Below are positions 12,515 to 22,249 of a stretch of DNA of 64,000 bases, one piece after another (positions within the stretch are counted from its first letter, which is position 1; the number at the start of each line of letters is the position of its first letter). A program made the translations under genes and the position numbers. Where the stretch lies: positions 8,321,860 through 8,385,859 of the forward strand of contig JARWIR010000023.1 in the NCBI GenBank assembly GCA_029959085.1, given 5' to 3'. A model generated the notes under the pieces. The model was given only the letters and a program-made list of their open reading frames with translations. It made no database searches and had not been told where the DNA came from. Origin of the DNA: Nemophila menziesii. Its lineage: Eukaryota > Streptophyta > Magnoliopsida > Boraginales > Hydrophyllaceae.

Positions 12515-12850
12515 TTAATTCGGCTGGTTTTTGAAGCAGAATAGGTGAAATCCTCTCCTAGATTGATTAAGCCTCAAAGCACGAAGCGCATTAGCAGCAA
12601 ATCTCAGCTCATAACATAAACTAGGTGAACTTCCGAACACCTTTAGCCAAAGAATTTTGTAATTCCTCAAGATTCTTCCTAGAATAACGCCTCCATTAGT
12701 GGTCATGGTGAGTAATATTATGCGCATAATGAATATCATTTCATCAACTGCATCGCCTTCTCGTACGATAAAACTATCTTTAGTGTAAAGTGAATGGTTC
12801 CACATAAAAATCGTTGACCATGTCATTTCATAATTTCCATGGTAAAATCT
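12515..12850 (-). pseudogene. Fragment of a plant cyclic-nucleotide-gated channel gene
   Basis: On the minus strand the translation reads LYTKDSFIVREGDAVDEMIFIMR...LLTMTTNGG (about 12700-12815). This closely resembles the start of the cyclic-nucleotide-binding domain of plant CNGC channels, a cytosolic domain that gates a cation channel in the membrane. Only about one exon is recognisable. A Gly expected after FIMR reads Ile, and the segment downstream (12515-12700) does not clearly match the family. No transmembrane segments, pore or calmodulin-binding tail are present. It lies within or beside repeat X copy 1, which suggests capture by a mobile element, though a relic of a host gene is also possible. 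Confidence 0.7.
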
Positions 12851-12863
12851 ACTTCCTACCTTA

Positions 12864-12867
<4 letters not shown>

Positions 12868-12898
<31 letters not shown>
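12868..12898. repeat. (TA)n microsatellite
   Basis: An uninterrupted TA run. Confidence 0.95.
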
Positions 12899-12902
<4 letters not shown>

Positions 12903-14055
12903 TGCTTACATACTCTATTCATGATGTTATGAAGTTAATAATTAATTGCTTTGTTTCACAAATAAAATCTCTAAAGGAGTCAGTTGCTGTTCATATGCAC
13001 AGATCCTTCTCCGGCTTAATTCAACTAAAAACTTTGTTGCTTAGACTTTCCTGCAGAAATTGGGTATGTCCATTTTTTACAACATGTTTCATTTGCATTT
13101 TGCTTTTTGCATTTGCAGGCCCCCCCGACTTTGAACATTTTTTTAACCATATTAAAAAATATATGTTTTATTTTGTAGGTTATTTGGTATAATATGGGAT
13201 TATAGTGTAAATAATAAAAAAAATTAATGTCAAGGCATGTAGTGTAACTTTGCGTAATATAGGGACCTATAAAAACAATTCTTTTGCTGGCGAAATCCTT
13301 TTTTAGGATTTGTGTTTTTGTTTTTTTGTATTTTAGTAAGTCCTTTTGTTGTTAGTGAAGCATGAACTTAAGTGGAGCCTCTCCGCAAATAAATTCCTAT
13401 AGAGGTAAAGGAAGAGTTTGAAAACGAGAATTTGTAAAAGTGGTAGAACGATGGCAATTCAGGAATAAACAAACTACATATCTTGCTTCTTTAATTATTA
13501 AATTTATGAAGACTGTCTAAATTTTTATATAAATTAGGGCTAAGAAGGTGTGTTAATGGGAAAAGAACAAGAGGATTCATATGCCGATCAGAGCAAAGAA
13601 GATGCGTGAGGAGGACATTGTCATTTGCAAATAGTGAGTCTTGAGACCATCTTTTTTTGGTCAAATATTAGTATTAGATTGATAGTTCTAGTGGTTAGAG
13701 AAGCATTGACTCAATGGTTCTCAGATATGCTCATTATTATGTAACAATATATAAGATTGGATTCGGTCATCTTTTAATTCCGAGTGAAACAGAACTTCTA
13801 CATTTGAGCCACATTATCTAAGACCCACTTATTTGTAATATCAAAACTATTTAGTTTTGATCTTCTGAGTGAAATTATTCATTCATTTCCTTTAAATTTA
13901 AATGTAAATTGGTTTAATTCACAGTGTTGAATTTTTCTGATGCTAAACCAAATTCGACCATAGTGATTATTATAGAAATAAAAAGTTGCAATGTCGGTAT
14001 GAGATTTTAGGTAAATATTTCTAGACATTATGGAGTAATCCGGGATTTGAAGTAA
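12899..14055. other. Unassigned AT-rich region
   Basis: I recognise no protein here. At 13676-13700 the text AGTTCTAGTGGTTAG resembles a tRNA/SINE A box, but no good B box follows at the expected spacing. The rest is AT-rich and stop-dense. Confidence 0.4.
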
Positions 14056-14300
14056 ACTCTACTTAACGGGAACGGGTAGCAAATATATGTGCGGATTTGC
14101 TAGCTAAGAGAGGTGCGGAAATTGTTGGGGAACCATGCCTGTATGCAAATCCTCCAGAGTACCTGAAGAGCAGCTTAACGGGAGATAGGAGTGGTTGCGC
14201 AATTCATAGACTAGTTTTAGTTTTCCCGTAAGGGTTTAGTTAGTTGTTACTAATTTCGGCTTTAAAGCCTCATATGTATGCAAAAGAAGAAGAAGTTAGA
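14056..14300 (+). mobile_element. 3' end of a LINE of the LINE-a family
   Basis: The translation VANICADLLAKRGAEI...PPEYLKSSLTGDRSGCAIHRLV matches the RNase H C-terminus of LINE-a (ANILEKKGVDLL...PPKYFWSFLTRYRSGCAFRWS). It is followed by the same untranslated end (CCTCATATGTATGCAAAAGAAG). The copy is severely 5'-truncated, as is common for LINE insertions. Confidence 0.75.
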
Positions 14301-14364
14301 GGACTATTAAAAACCCCAAACCTCTTAAAATGACAAGTAGGTTGGAATGCATTATATGGAATCC

Positions 14365-14395
<31 letters not shown>

Positions 14396-15176
14396 CAATA
14401 ATTTGTAATTGTATATTATTTATTGTGATTATTTAATGATTTGTAATTGTATATTATTTATTGTGATTATTTAATAATTTGTAATTGTATATCATTTATG
14501 GATTTATTACCATTTACATCTCAAATCTTATATTAATATCTCTCTCCCATATTTAATTATTTATTATATTGTCCATAAAAGTCCTAAAACAAGAAAATTA
14601 TACTTATTATACCCCTTTTTTAATATTAATTAGTCCTCTGCAAACCACCATTGTCCTCACCTACGACATCTCCTACAGTTTCGCCACCATCAGAATCCTT
14701 TCTCTTCTCCGCCTGCTCTAACTATGTTGTTTATAGAGACTTCTCTCTCCTTTTTTGGTGGTGATACATATGGATAATGTACAATTTTGTATCAGCAGTC
14801 GTACTTAGTACTTCTTGTTGGGATGTGAAATTAGGCTTATTGAGATTAATAAGTATGGAATTGCATCGATCGTTTGCCGTACATCAACTTTTTTTTATAA
14901 TGAATTTTTACTGGATAATAGCGATGTTGATATGTAATAGCTGTGTTTAGCTTAGCTGAACATATGATGATATTTCTGGCTCTTTGAATGTTTATGGGTT
15001 ATGTTTTGCATAGGTTTTAATGAAGACAAACTTTCCTGGTGAGTCAAACTTTGAAGGCACGGAGTCAACAAACACTTTCTGCATTTCGTGGGGTCACAAT
15101 AGATTCAACTGCATATTTTGAATTTTATAGCATAGAAATATAAAAAAAAATGCAGGGACTTGTTTGCAATTTTTTC
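14301..15176. other. AT-rich spacer with (TA)n tract
   Basis: It contains a TA run at 14365-14392 and three near-copies of a TAATTTGTAATTGTATATTA sequence at about 14397, 14437 and 14474. No coding region is recognised. Confidence 0.5.
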
Positions 15177-15750
15177 AAAATTCTGCAGAAAAATTTAGCA
15201 AGGAGCCATGTGTTGGTGAATAAATGGAGGACTAAACGATAATATTTTTGGCCAAATTTTTTCCCAGGAGTAGAACATATATTCTAGTTTTTGTATGTTG
15301 TTTCGGACCAGAAGAACACGCTCGTTACCAGCTCGTTAGATGGCCCGATAAATGTTTCAAATAGCTTAAAAAATAAAAATTCTGCAGAAAAACTTAGTAT
15401 AGTGTCATGTTTGGGTGATTAAATGGAGGACTAAATGATGATATTTTTTATCATTTTTTTTCTGGGAGTAAAACATATATTCTAGTTTCGTATGTTGTTT
15501 CGGACCAGAGGAACCAGCTAGTTAGATGCCACAATAGATGTCTCAAAAACGCTAAAAAATGAAAATTCTGCAAAAGAGCTTTACATATAGTCATGTTTGG
15601 GTGATTAAATGGAGGACTAAAAGATAATATTTTTAGCCATATTTTTTTCCAGGAGTAAAACATATATTCTAGTTTCGCATGTCGTTTCGTACTAGAGGAA
15701 CCGGCTCGTTAGATGCCCCAATAGATGTCTCAAAAACACTAAAAAATAAA
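15177..15750. repeat. Three-copy tandem repeat, 186-199 bp unit
   Basis: Unit starts marked by AAAATTCTGCA lie at 15177, 15376 and 15562. Each unit contains GGGTGA.TAAATGGAGGACTAAA, a purine-rich TTTCTGGGAGTAAAACATATATTC block and TGTTTCGGACCAGAGGAAC. The spacing (199, then 186 bases) and length are typical of a short plant satellite array. Confidence 0.85.
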
Positions 15751-16035
15751 TTGGTGCAATTTTTCCCACCAAACAATATAAACCCCCAAATATAATATGG
15801 TGGGATTTTTCCCACCAAACGAAAAACCTTAACGTCCAAAACAACATAAACCCCAATTTTTCGCACCAAATAACAATATAAAAATTTGGTGAGAAGTTTG
15901 TTTGGTGGGAAAAAATTTGACATGATATTTTTGGTGGAAAAAATTCTTTGGAAAATTTTTTGTGGCAAAAAAAATTGGACAGAAAATTTTGGCCGAAAAT
16001 TTTTTGGCGGGAAAAATTGCTTAGGAATTTTTTTG
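15751..16035. repeat. Imperfect inverted-repeat block (CCACCAAA / TTTGGTGG)
   Basis: The left half repeats TTTTTCCCACCAAAC (near 15763 and 15806, with a variant near 15857). The right half repeats the complement GTTTGGTGGGAAAAA and variants such as TTTTTGGTGGAAAAA (15897-16020). The block directly follows the satellite array and could fold into one long hairpin. No coding capacity is credible. Confidence 0.7.
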
Positions 16036-16640
16036 GTAGGAGAATTCAGTGAGATGAAACTAATTCAGGGGTATTATTATCTATTATATCGTTTATATTA
16101 TACATAACTTTTAAGGTCAATATCAACCCTTCTAGGATGGTATTGGTAATTGCCTCATTATTTAATAATTTGTAATAATTTTAGTAACAATTTTTCTTTG
16201 CATTATAAAATAAGAATTAAATCTAATTTAAAATTTATAGAAGTTGAAGTGAATATATATGAGTTGTTAAGTTTAAATGATAATTTTAATAAATAATTGA
16301 TTTTTTTTAATAACCAAATATTTAGAAATTGGCTATACATACACTTGATCACTATACAAAGGGTGCAAAATAAAAAATTCTAGAAATTTGACGTATACTG
16401 TGTTTGAAGCAACTCTGATAGTAGAAAGAAGGTTTTGTGTAAGGAACGATATAAAGAGGTAAGCAATTTTAACATTTCATTAAATGTATAATTTATTAGC
16501 TTATTTATATAAAATGAGCTAGTATGAAAGATTTGATATTTAAATATAACAATATATCATTAGGTTAATTATGTACGGCCTATAATGTAAGTATTTATTA
16601 TTCATATATGTAAAAATTATTTAATATAATTATAATAACA
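16036..16640. other. AT-rich spacer before the mitochondrial insert
   Basis: Stop-dense, AT-rich sequence with no recognised feature. Confidence 0.5.
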
Positions 16641-17048
16641 ACATATGAATATTATATCCTTACTCTTTATTCCCATCTTCGCCCAGGCTAACAAGGCTTT
16701 ACTTATTCAGGCGGGAGTGGAGCCTCGAAAAGCAATGTTGAGAGAAAGATCCTTGGCCCCTCTTCATTCTCTACAGGGTTCTAAATCTTTCTTGAACATA
16801 GGTGACAACAAGCGAGGCAGATATGGAAGAGATCAAACATGGGAATAAGAAGCAATCTCGCTTTCCTTTTTGATCATTTTGATAGAGGGGGATGAAGAAA
16901 GTGGGCAAAACAAACTCGAATTTATTGATAGCGGAAAAGAATCATATTAAAAGCGCTCCTAACCCAACCCTTCCTTCTTAGATCTGTGTATTGTAAGTGA
17001 TTAGAACCTTCCCGGAGCAAGCCTCCCATATAGGCAAGTGAAGTTGGT

Positions 17049-17082
17049 GAGTCATATGATGGTTAACTATCTCATGCGGTTC
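17049..17082 (+). ncRNA. Group II intron domain V (mutated)
   Basis: The 34-nt stretch GAGTCATATGATGG-TTAA-CTATCTCATGCGGTTC matches the domain V hairpin of plant mitochondrial group II introns in length, loop and closing GAG...GGTTC. The AGC triad expected near the 5' strand reads AGT, which would impair catalysis. It lies just upstream of the nad2 exon, so it is probably the intron before the last nad2 exon. Confidence 0.7.
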
Positions 17083-17147
17083 GGAGAGGACTCAGTTGTT
17101 ACTGGTAGTTAGTACCCATTTGGTTTCGGGGTGGACCCTTTCAATCT

Positions 17148-17338
17148 TTTTTATTATATACGCTTAGCGAAAAGAATGTTTTTTGATACACCTAGGACAT
17201 GGATTCTATATAAACCGATGGATCATGACAAGTCGTTACTACTAGAAATGACTTCCTCTTTCATTGCTTCATTCTTTCCATATAATTCTCCATTTTTCTA
17301 AGGTTACTCATCAAATGGCACTCACTTCATATCTTTAA
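17148..17338 (+). pseudogene. nad2: nad2 last exon, mitochondrial-derived
   Basis: The frame reads FYYIRLAKRMFFDTPRTWIL...MDHDKSLLLEM, which I recognise as the C-terminus of plant mitochondrial NADH dehydrogenase subunit 2, a proton-pumping membrane subunit of complex I. A one-base frameshift near 17308-17315 creates a premature stop. Read in the shifted frame the natural end THQMALTSYL is followed by TAA at 17336-17338. No promoter or upstream exons are present, so it is a non-functional nuclear copy. The subunit identity is from memory of the family. Confidence 0.7.
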
Positions 17339-17599
17339 GTTCGATCATTGGTCTGACTGGACGGAATATTGGCTAATGAACTCTTTTTCCTCCTATAGTC
17401 TTGATCTCCCATGAAAGGAACAAGCAAGAAAATTAAAGCGTTAGCGCACTCCAGCAAGAAAAGAAGGACAATATAGGAACGACTTCTAAGATAGAATAAC
17501 AATAACGAGAATAAACCTAGACTAGACCTATTCTGATTCTTAATTATCCGTCGCTACGCTGTTCCCAAGGACTAGCAAAATCGAAATAGCAAAATTCTT

Positions 17600-17985
17600 G
17601 GGTCATCTCAATGGGTTCAGAAACCACAACAATTATTACAAGCTTAGCTAGCGCTATACTTGTAGTAGGAGATACCACAGTAACATGGCTTTGGGGTGGT
17701 TTCTCCATGGACAATGCCACCTTAAATCGTTTTTTTAGTCTTCATCATTTACTCCCCTTTATTTTAGTAGGTGCCAATCTTTTTCATCTGGCCGCATTAC
17801 ATCAATATGGATCAAATAATCCATTGGGTGTACATTCAGAGATGGATGAAATAGCTTCTTACCCTTATTTTTATGTAAATGATCTAGTAAGTTTGGAAGA
17901 TTTTGCTATCTTTTTTTCCATTTTTGTTTTTTATGTTCCTAAGGTTTTGGGGCATCCCGACAATTATATACCTGCTAAACCGATA
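17600..17985 (+). pseudogene. cob: Apocytochrome b fragment, mitochondrial-derived
   Basis: About 125 codons match the centre of mitochondrial cytochrome b, the haem-binding core of complex III. They include VTWLWGGFS, NRFFSLHHLLPF (haem-ligand His pair), HLAALHQYGSNNPLGV, and LGHPDNYIPA. The frame stays open to a stop at 18010-18012, but the last eight residues after NYIPAKP are unrelated. Both the N-terminal third and the C-terminal half are absent. Several conserved positions differ (for example LVSLEDFAIFF where the family has GW.AF), as expected for an ageing nuclear copy. Confidence 0.9.
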
Positions 17986-18012
17986 TGGAATATAACTAAT
18001 TATAAGGGATAA

Positions 18013-18419
18013 TTTCAATTAATTACAATTATTTCAAATTCTACTCACAGAAAAAGGAAGGAGGATCATACTTTAAAAGATTAATTTTCAATTAAACATT
18101 CTGTCATATTTACCTTCACAATTATCCTTGATGTCATTTTTATATTATATAATAATTAATATAATATTTATTTATTTATTTAAATTATATTTTAAAGTTC
18201 GACCACCTCTACTGTCCACTACCTCCACCACCACCTCTGGCATTTCACCACCGACTACTACCACCAACTAATATATTCTCCATCAACCACCACCACAACC
18301 ATCACCCATAACCCCACTACACAACCACTACCTCATGTATCGACCACTCCCACCCTCATTACTACCACCATCTTATGCATCCACCACCACCACCGATCTT
18401 TCTGTAAATTTGACCTCAA
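18013..18419. repeat. Dispersed repeat with CCA-rich tract
   Basis: Bases 18018-18130 resemble 50625-50757 (both with AGAAAAAGGAAGGAG, then TTTTCAATT.AACA and GTCATA.TTACCTTC). From about 18200 a strongly strand-biased CCA/CCACC tract of about 200 bases follows. No function is recognised. Confidence 0.55.
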
Positions 18420-18905
18420 AATGTGGGTAACCTGATAGTCATTGAAAAAATTGGGGAACTTCTTAAGTGATCGATCCTCTTCTAAAAAATTGAGCAGAGT
18501 TTCCACAAGCAAAAGGGAAAAATATGGATACACGACGAAAATTGATAGATGCACTAAAATATTTCACGACCATGTCAGAGAAATAATCGGTGAAAGTTCA
18601 TTTCACTTATCGAAAATCCCAAAGACACACATATCACTTCAAGAAATCAAGTACATGCGACCTTGTTTGACTACTTGACATCTTTATCTGGTCAAGGAAA
18701 AACACTTTGCATGTACTAGAAGATATTTGCGAATGTGGTGACATTTAGGTCGATAATTTTGATCCGAGATAACTGATAAAGATATCAAAGATGCAATATT
18801 TGGTATTAAGTCCCAATCACCCAACAATTATTTATCCAAATTCTTCATCAAGTCTTGGAATGTAGTAGGTGAAGAGTTGACCATATAAATAATTAAATTT
18901 TTCAT
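18420..18905 (+). pseudogene. LINE fragment: start of reverse transcriptase
   Basis: The plus-strand translation includes KIDRCTKIFHDHVRE (near 18540) and, after stops, ITDKDIKDAIFGIKSQSPNNYLSKFFIKSWNVVGEELT (near 18770-18885). This is the region just before and within the first RT boxes of plant LINEs (pattern I...FFK.SW..VG.E). It is a short broken relic cut at both ends. Confidence 0.65.
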
Positions 18906-18924
18906 ATAAGAATTTCTCTTAAAG

Positions 18925-19645
18925 AAAATTATCTAATATATCATTAACAGACTTCTCCTTCTCTCCAATATCAGAGAGTTGTTCTTCCAAAGTATCATTA
19001 ACAAAATTATGTACTTCTTCTTTGTCACCTTCACCTTCAGTTACATTAACATCATGTGTGTTTTGATCTTTGCAAACAAACTGAAAAGGTAAAAGAAATA
19101 TACAATCAAATATATGTAAATTAAGGGGGTGATTTGTCAATCAACTGAAATGTTATGGGCTAAACTGTCAAATGACTGTGTACCTTTATTGTTTCTTCTT
19201 CAACTATCTTTTCTTCCATGCTTTTCCCATAATGTCTTTCACCATTATTTTCTTCCACGCTTTTCATATCAGGCCTTTCATCACATGTCTTTCCTCCTTC
19301 TTCCAAACCAACATTACCTACCTTGTTTAGTTCTTTCTCAACAACTACTTTCTCTACAGTCTATGAAACTAAAGTTTTTACTTCGTTGTTCTCACCTTCA
19401 GTTGCATTAACATCAGTTGTGTTTTGATCTTCACAAACAACCTATAAAGTTAAAATAAATATATAGTCAAATATATGTAAATTAGGGGTTAAATTGGCAA
19501 TCAACTAAAATGTTAAGGGCTAAATTGTCAAATGACTGTGTACCATCATTGTTTCCTCTTCAACTGTCTTTTCTTCCACACTTTTCTCACCATGCCTTTC
19601 ATCACAGGTTTTAACTACTTCTTCTTGCCCTTCATTACAATTCTG
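18925..19645 (-). repeat. Tandem duplication of a ~360-bp exon-intron module
   Basis: The intron start GTACACAGTCATTTGAC occurs with exactly 360 bases between copies (reverse complements near 19182 and 19542). The following exon, beginning GTTTG(C/T)(A/G)AAGATCAAAAC, is also repeated about 360 bases apart. Both copies keep splice-like borders, so the acidic linker of the transposase-like gene was lengthened by whole-module duplication. Confidence 0.75.
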
Positions 19646-20360
19646 GACTTTCATCTCATCAAGGCCATTATTGGTATGAACTTTATCTTCTTCTCGTTGC
19701 TGAACTATTTCTTCAACCTTATTTCCAAGTTAATAACAAAGGCATGAAATAAGGAGTTTGAATTTCGTGGTTTTCATGTATTACTGGTCTACTAACAAAA
19801 AACAGGTCAACAGTTACGTTGTTCTCTCCATTGATGCACATCTCCATACATTTATCCTTGCAATCTAAACATACTAGACCATCAGGTAGTTTTTCCCCAA
19901 TTTCAAATAGTTGTACTCCAAGTTACCTTTTATCCCTAACTTCGGAACAGACTTCATAAGTACAGGTATACTAAATTTATCATATTCACAACTATCTACA
20001 TACTCAATCTTTAAATCATGGTAATTGCTCGTGTCTTCATTAAATATCCCACAAAAGCGAATCCTCAGTGCAAATTTCTCTGTTACACGATCAATTTCGA
20101 ATAAATTAGTTACCCATTACGTTAGGAACCAATTAATGGTAAAATAATTATCAAATATGGATACACTATCAATATGGTAACCAAATCCTGTAAAATATAC
20201 TCCTATTACTAACTAGATCCCGCCCTTCACGCGTGATATCTAAAAATGTAATAAATATACTCGAAAACCCTACATTTACAGATTAAAAGATCTTAACTAA
20301 CAAGCAAAGATTTAGGGGTAATAAATAAACACACTTACTCCATAACGTAAACGGCGCCAT
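18925..20360 (-). pseudogene. MULE (Mutator-like) transposase N-terminal region, decayed, spliced
   Basis: A minus-strand start at 20360 gives MAPFTLW and a GTAAGT donor at 20338. An AG acceptor lies at 20080. Joined in phase this leads into a segment with the layout of the N-terminal domain of plant MuDR-type transposases (LRIRFCGIFN, IEYVDSCEYDKFS, VPKLG). After a one-base frameshift near 19895 the frame resumes with LPDGLVCLDC and MEMCINGENN.VTVDLFFVSRP. Downstream are acidic, Glu/Lys-rich coding blocks separated by GTACACAGTC...TAG introns. No DDE catalytic domain or zinc finger is visible, so this is a truncated gene. The family call is by pattern, not by a search. Confidence 0.6.
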
Positions 20361-20364
20361 TGAT

Positions 20365-20790
20365 TATCTTTCGAGCTAAAGTATATCGGCTTATGCAATC
20401 TGGGTTCTTCGTCTTCTTGTTCTTCCCTAAACCAAACCCTCCCTTGTCTTTTGATTTTGTTTTAATTGTTTTGTTTTGTTTTGTTTTGTGTATATATAGG
20501 GTAGGCATTTCAGAATTACCTATTTTGCCCTTTTAAAAATATGGGGTTAAGATAATTAATTAAATAAAACGGATGAAGAATAAGAAAATAATAAAAATGC
20601 TCTTAACGGTGATTTTGGACGGAAAACGTTAGTAACGACCACGAGTCACGAATAGAAAAGTTTAGGGTATGTAGTAGAATTAAACAATGGGGCAACTTGT
20701 CAATCGCATAAAAAATTAGGAGCAAAAGGGGTATTTCCTCAAACTTATATAAAACCCTCATTTCGGTTACCTTTTCTTCATAAATCAAAA
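20365..20790. promoter_or_regulatory. Putative divergent promoter
   Basis: The segment lies between the minus-strand MULE-like start and plus-strand repeat X. It has a TATATATA box near 20490 (minus reading) and CTTATATAAAACC near 20750 (plus reading), plus a TTTTG pentamer repeat. The second tandem unit carries the same arrangement near 21870-22300. Transcription is inferred only. Confidence 0.4.
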
Positions 20791-21470
20791 GTAAGAGGAA
20801 AAGTTCCTTGGAGCACCGTAAGATATTCGACGATCTCCATCGTCTCAGTGATGTTTAAATCAGGTACACTCTCGAATCCTCACTTTTTTCATATTTTCCA
20901 CTTATTAAGTTGTAATAACGATGAAATATACAATCGATCTGCAAAACCTAAGGTAAAAAAAAGTAGGAGATATTGAGGAATTGTTACAATTAAGAAAGAA
21001 AGTTTATGCGGTTTCTGGGTAAAACTCTGGATTTCTAGTCCATTGAACAATTTCAATGTAGATGGTCGCTCTGTTATGGATTTCTCTGTTATGGATTTCC
21101 TGGTAAGAGAAATCAGAATTGTATCTTATACAATATATTTGCACCATAGGTGACCATACCGGTGAAGAATGAGTTGGGTTAGTTGGGTTAGTGGATTTGG
21201 TTGAAAATTATCACAATCCGAAGATATCTCATCAACTGCCACCCCACAATATCCCTCCCAACCAGTCTTTTTCTCTATATGTGATATTTATGGATAATCA
21301 TTAATGTATTTTATCCATAAATTTAATCATTAAATTGGGATTATAGCTTGAATTTGAGTTAGATTTGAACTAATTACTCTTTACTTTTACATATTTACTT
21401 GATAATTAAAAAATATTAACATAGAAATAATGCTTATTTATTTGGAAGGGATTAATAGAAATAATGATTC
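20750..21470 (+). repeat. Dispersed repeat X, copy 2
   Basis: Parallel to 11524-12230. It shares the TATA-like start, the TGTAATAACGATGAAATATAC block and the TATGTGATATTTATGG block. It is cut at the duplication junction before the CACACAG exon found in copies 1 and 3. Confidence 0.7.
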
Positions 21471-22249
21471 TTAAGTACATGTATACTAAATTTGTCATAT
21501 TCACAACCATCTACATACTCAATCTTTAAATCATGGTAATTGTTCGTGTCTTCATTAAATATCCCACAAAAGCGAATCCTCATTGTAAATTTCTCTGTTA
21601 CACGATCAATTTCGAATAAATTAGTTACTCATTACGTTAGGTACCAATAATGGAAAAATAATTATCAAATATGGATACACTATCAATATGGTAACCAAAT
21701 CCCGTAAAATATACTCCTATTACTAATTAAATCCCGCCCTTCAAGCGTGATATCTAAAAATGTAATAAATATACTCGAAAACCCTACATTTACAGATTAA
21801 AAGATCTTAACTAACAAGCAAAGATTTAGGGGTAATAAATAAACACACTTACTCCATAACGTAAACGGCGCCAATGATTATCTTTCGAGCTAAAGTACAT
21901 CGGCTTATGCAATCTGGGTTCTTCGTCTTCTTGTTCTTCCCCAAACCAAGCCCTCCCTTGTCTTTTGATTTTGTTTTAATTTTTTTGTTTTGTTTTGTGT
22001 ATATATAGGGTAGGCATTTCAGAATTACCTATTTTGCCCTTTTAAAAATATGGGGTTAAGATAATTAATTAAATAAAACGGATTAAGAATAAAAAATAAT
22101 AAAAATGCTCTTAATGTGATTTTGGACGGAAAATGTTAGTAACGACCACCACTAGTCACGATAAGAAAAGTTAAGGGTATCTAATAGAATTAAACAATGG
22201 GGCCACTTGTCAATCGCATAAAAAATTAGGAGCAAAAGGGGTATTTCCT

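Larger units (their letters stand above)
16641..18012 (+). other. Nuclear insertion of mitochondrial DNA (NUMT): nad2 intron/exon plus cob
   Basis: Higher-GC sequence, unlike its AT-rich flanks, carries plant mitochondrial features in one orientation: group II intron sequence with a 34-nt domain V, the final nad2 exon, and central cob. Flanking nuclear transposons and frame damage in nad2 and cob argue for nuclear location. The left edge is placed by composition. The right edge is where cob similarity stops and a dispersed repeat begins. Confidence 0.8.

Noticed and set aside
13676..13800. Possible second tRNA-derived SINE
   Set aside because: An A-box-like AGTTCTAGTGGTTAG is present, but no convincing B box, tail or target duplication.
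16645..16848. 67-codon open frame at the left of the mitochondrial insert
   Set aside because: It lies in what appears to be group II intron sequence and matches no known mitochondrial protein.
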